NCBI RefSeq assembly: GCF_000156335.1 | Contig: NZ_DS999214.1 | Span: 84,825-148,824, forward strand | Origin: Roseobacter sp. GAI101 | GTDB lineage: Bacteria; Pseudomonadota; Alphaproteobacteria; Rhodobacterales; Rhodobacteraceae | DNA length: 64,000 bases | Direction: 5' to 3' | The notes under the pieces: model-generated | The model's input: only the letters and a program-made list of their open reading frames with translations | Databases searched by the model: none | Told to the model about the DNA's origin: nothing | Shown: positions 61,066 through 64,000 of the stretch, piece by piece | How the letters are laid out: the number at the start of each line of letters is the position of its first letter | Position numbering within the stretch: the first letter of the stretch is position 1 | Position numbers and translations under genes: made by a program

Positions 61066-61716
61066 ATGCGTACTGATGAACAGATCAGAGACGATATCAT
61101 GGCAGAAATTGACTTTGATCCCAAGGTCGAGGCCACTGATATCGGAGTGACCGTCAAGGACGGTGCCGTTACCCTTCACGGAACCGTTCACAGCTATTTT
61201 GAAGAACTGGCCGTGATCAAGGCCGCAAAACGCGTCAAGGGCGTGCATGCCGTGGTGGAAGAGATCAAGATCAAATACCCCTCGGATACGCAGGTTGATG
61301 ATCAGGATATCGCCGAACGGATCGCCCATCTTTGCGAGTGGAACACGACATTTCGCAAATATGACATCAAGGCCGAGGTGAAGAATGGCCGCGTGACACT
61401 TACGGGTAATGTGGACTGGCAATACCAGCGTGCCGATGTGCGCGACTACGTGGCACGTCTGCGCGGCGTGACCGGCGTGACGAATTCGATCACCATCCGG
61501 CCCCATGCCTCGCAACTGGATGTGAAACGCAAGATTTCTGAGGCCCTGCACCGCAGCGCTACTTTGGAATCCTCGAAGATCAACGTTGATGTTGCCGATG
61601 GTCAGGTCACCCTGAAAGGCCATGTCAAAGCCTGGTACGAGCGTAAACTGGCCGAAGATGCGGCCTGGTCCGCTCCTGGCGTCACAAGAGTGGTAGATCA
61701 GATCCAAATTTCCTGA
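61066..61716 (+). CDS. BON-domain protein (three BON domains)
   Basis: 216 residues with CAGGAG upstream. Three BON repeats are visible at about 4-70, 77-145 and 148-214, each with the V-x-D-G-x-V-T-L-x-G core (VKDGAVTLHGTV, VKNGRVTLTGNVD, VADGQVTLKGHV). There is no signal peptide, unlike OsmY, so it may be cytoplasmic. BON proteins bind membranes or lipids during osmotic and stationary stress. It is the last gene of the island and has its own FNR-type box. Confidence 0.92.
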   Translation: MRTDEQIRDDIMAEIDFDPKVEATDIGVTVKDGAVTLHGTVHSYFEELAVIKAAKRVKGVHAVVEEIKIKYPSDTQVDDQDIAERIAHLCEWNTTFRKYDIKAEVKNGRVTLTGNVDWQYQRADVRDYVARLRGVTGVTNSITIRPHASQLDVKRKISEALHRSATLESSKINVDVADGQVTLKGHVKAWYERKLAEDAAWSAPGVTRVVDQIQIS

Positions 61717-61849
61717 TCGGATCTGTTTGACTATCCTGCAGGGGTCTGACCGTTGTGCGCATGCGGTCCGGCCCCTGTTTCTGTTCGCGCCCCGTGTGCA
61801 TGTTCAGCACCCGGCGCGTATCCTTGTTTCGGTCTCTACGTCCCTCGGA

Positions 61850-63847
61850 TCAAGGACGGGTGGCGGGCAAGCCTGCGTTGTTCAACGTGTCCGTAAGCTC
61901 TTGCAGGCCGGCGCGGGTACGCGGCCCCATATCAACTGGTTCGGTTTCATCCAGCGCCCATGCAAGGGGGTCTTCCTCGGTCATGGTACCGACAAAGACA
62001 GTCTGACCGTCCCTGGTGCGAAACAGGCTGTCCCAGATGCGTAGATGCAGGCGCTCGTCCTCTGCAGGGTCAACCGCATGGGCATAGCCAATCGTCATAA
62101 GCCGGCTGTCCCAAAAGGTGGGGATCACAAGAGGCTGTGGCAGGGGACGCCCGGTCCAGTCGTCGAAGAAAGCGCGCGCCAGCATGCCCAGCGTCGGATT
62201 GGGGGCCGGTTGCCATCCCAGTTTCTGCACCGTGTCGGTCAGGGCGGACGCATCCTGCGCCGTGAGGATCAGATTGACCCGTTGCCGGGGGGCACCTGAC
62301 AGCACTTCTGTCATCTCGGGCAATCCGGCGCTGTCCAACACCTTCAGCGGTTCGGCCGTGATTTGGGTCATACGCGCTGTCGTTTCGCCCAGCGGGTTCG
62401 ACGTCGTCGAGGCGAGGTACCCTGAGGTAAATGCACCCACCGAAAAGCAGGCCACTGCCAGGCCGCGGCGCAATGGTGTCGTGTTCCTTTTGGGTGCCGC
62501 GCGCCGCCATTCGCAAAGTGCGATCCCAAGTATCAGCCAGATGCCCCCGACAAGATAGCCGTTCAGGACGTCGGACAGGTAATGTTCAACCAGATAGACA
62601 CGGCTGAACCCGATCAGAAAGGCGACAGCCACCGCAGCGAAAGCGGCAATGTCCGCGCGCAGGACCCTGAGTTGCCAGGCCAAATAGAACAACATGCCCC
62701 AGACCGCGACGGATGCGGCGGCATGCCCGCTGGGAAAGCTGCCGGAGGTTTCGACGAAATATCCAAGGGTGGACCGGGGACGGGAGAAAAAGCTTTTGAG
62801 CAGCGTCACGGTGATCTGGTTGCCTACCGCAGTAATCCACAAACCGCCCAGCAGGTCGTACCGCCGCAAGATCAGCAGCATCACCGTGGCACCGCCCAGC
62901 AACGGCAGAATGCCATGACGACCGCCGATATCGGTGATCCAGGCCAGAACGGCGATCAGACGCTCGTCGCGCATGGCAAAAAGCAGGTTCGCCAGATGGG
63001 TATCAGACGCAACATTCCCCTGCGCCCCCATGAAATGGTATACGGACTCTGCATAGGCCACTCCAACGTAGACCAGCAACGCCCCCAGCATAGTCGCTGT
63101 CAGTCCCAGAAACTGATCCGTCCCGAACCGCGCGGCGAAGAAGCCTACCAACCGTGGGTGACGGTCGGCTAACCTGCGCACCAAGGGCGTCTGCAAGAAC
63201 CCTTTACCTACAGATTTGGCAATGTCGAACAGTGTCGGGGCCAGCATGCTGACGCGGTACCAAATCAAAAGCAAAACGCCGAAGGCGACCAGGACGACCA
63301 ACGCAAAGACGAATAAATGCGGTGCTGCAGCCGCCATCGTTCCCAAAGCGATGCCGCAGACATATCCCAACGCCAGCAAGATCACAGCGTAGACCGCGGC
63401 GCTGGCAGCGTTGAGGGCGATGAACTTGCCAAGCCCCATACCGCCCATGGCTGCCGAAAACGGCACGAAGCCGGAAAGCGGGCCAAAGAAACGCCCCAGA
63501 AGCACTGCAAAACCGCCGTAGCGCTGTAAAAGGCGGTCAGCGGCCACCGCATGACGCGACCCGCCAAACCGCAGCCCCCCTGTCGCCCCCTGCTGCGACA
63601 ACCGGCCCAGATAAAAGCTGATGCCGCTGCCGACAAACGTTCCGACAGCCACAAACCAGACCAGATCGGAAAAGTCGGCGACGCCAAGCTGGGCCAATAT
63701 GCCCGCCGTCAAAACCGCCACCGCACCCGGCACCAGAACGCCGGTCAGCACCACGGCCTCAAGCATCGCGAAAAGCGCAAAGACCCAATACAGACCAGAG
63801 CCGAAAGCATCGAGGGACGGTAGTATTTGGTCGAGGGTATCTGGCAT
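61850..63847 (-). CDS. DedA-PAP2-LssY membrane fusion protein
   Basis: 665 residues from the ATG at 63847; an ATG at 63883 is less likely. Residues 1-200 form a DedA/SNARE-associated domain (VLVPGAVAVLTAGILA, GRFFGPLSGFVPFSAAMGG). The middle is a PAP2 phosphatase with SFFSRPRSTLG, SFPSGHAAASVAVWG and SRVYLVEHYLSDVLNG, the three catalytic blocks. The last 200 residues match the LssY C-terminal domain. It probably dephosphorylates or flips a lipid phosphate. No FNR-type box was seen in front of it, so the island seems to end before it. Confidence 0.9.
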   Translation of the reverse strand: MPDTLDQILPSLDAFGSGLYWVFALFAMLEAVVLTGVLVPGAVAVLTAGILAQLGVADFSDLVWFVAVGTFVGSGISFYLGRLSQQGATGGLRFGGSRHAVAADRLLQRYGGFAVLLGRFFGPLSGFVPFSAAMGGMGLGKFIALNAASAAVYAVILLALGYVCGIALGTMAAAAPHLFVFALVVLVAFGVLLLIWYRVSMLAPTLFDIAKSVGKGFLQTPLVRRLADRHPRLVGFFAARFGTDQFLGLTATMLGALLVYVGVAYAESVYHFMGAQGNVASDTHLANLLFAMRDERLIAVLAWITDIGGRHGILPLLGGATVMLLILRRYDLLGGLWITAVGNQITVTLLKSFFSRPRSTLGYFVETSGSFPSGHAAASVAVWGMLFYLAWQLRVLRADIAAFAAVAVAFLIGFSRVYLVEHYLSDVLNGYLVGGIWLILGIALCEWRRAAPKRNTTPLRRGLAVACFSVGAFTSGYLASTTSNPLGETTARMTQITAEPLKVLDSAGLPEMTEVLSGAPRQRVNLILTAQDASALTDTVQKLGWQPAPNPTLGMLARAFFDDWTGRPLPQPLVIPTFWDSRLMTIGYAHAVDPAEDERLHLRIWDSLFRTRDGQTVFVGTMTEEDPLAWALDETEPVDMGPRTRAGLQELTDTLNNAGLPATRP

Positions 63848-64000
63848 GTAGAACCTGTTCTGACGCATTTGACGTGAAGTCACGGTTTGCTGGGGCTAAG
63901 CCAACATCATGCAGGCCTGGACCAACAATCACTAGGCTGAAATGTTCCAGTTCCTGCTGCCAAAGGTGGAAATGCGCGCGCCGTTTCAAACGCAACCTTT

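Noticed and set aside
63869..63883. TTGAC-type site in front of the DedA-PAP2-LssY gene
   Set aside because: The spacing is 5 and the second arm ends in C, so it does not fit the box.
1..64000. tRNA, rRNA or CRISPR array
   Set aside because: No cloverleaf, rRNA core or regularly spaced repeat was recognised by eye.

Overview
The window reads as chromosomal DNA of an alphaproteobacterium, most likely a marine Rhodobacteraceae (Roseobacter-group) species. The reasons are a TRAP transporter operon, a Hint-domain protein, a DUF5765-like membrane protein, a poly(3-hydroxyalkanoate) synthase, and many FNR-type operator dyads of the TTGAT-N4-ATCAA form. No rRNA, tRNA, CRISPR array or intact insertion sequence was seen.

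Layout. 1-0.7 kb: 5' part of an MFS exporter on the minus strand. 0.9-6.9 kb: an unrecognised module with a 1040-residue protein carrying a papain-like Cys/His/Asn signature, a helical ORF just upstream that may belong to the same broken or frameshifted gene, a small acidic protein, and a convergent acidic helical protein. 7.2-9.0 kb: a YgiC/YgiB pair. 9.1-17.5 kb: a visibly more AT-rich, tightly overlapping minus-strand chemotaxis operon (MCP, CheD, STAS, CheY, CheA, CheW, CheR, second CheY, helical protein) with no CheB. 18.0-21.8 kb: a MarR regulator between two FAD monooxygenases, with two near-identical palindromes in the divergent intergenic region. 21.8-24.1 kb: a decayed IS6-type transposase, a Hint-domain protein and a possible SDR remnant. 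24.1-32.8 kb: a catabolic operon (TRAP transporter, N-formylglutamate amidohydrolase-like protein, glutamine-synthetase-like ligase, aldehyde dehydrogenase, iron alcohol dehydrogenase) divergent from an RpiR regulator.

32.8-61.7 kb is the most striking part: an island of about 26 genes in which nearly every transcription unit is preceded by a 14-bp FNR/Dnr-type dyad (14 sites found by eye). The content is four Hsp20 proteins, two universal stress proteins, an Acg-type nitroreductase, a PHA synthase, a phosphoribosyltransferase-hydrolase-erythromycin esterase fusion, DegP, GrpE, two APH-like kinases, a PRPP synthase-like protein, a beta-CASP metallo-hydrolase, a P-type ATPase, BON and glycine-zipper envelope proteins, an L,D-transpeptidase, an ATP-grasp ligase and several unknowns. 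The gene set closely parallels the DosR dormancy regulon of Mycobacterium, but appears wired to Crp/Fnr-type regulators. I read it as a low-oxygen or dormancy survival island. The window ends with a DedA-PAP2-LssY membrane protein.

All statements come from reading the sequence by eye. Family names are recognition calls, not search results.
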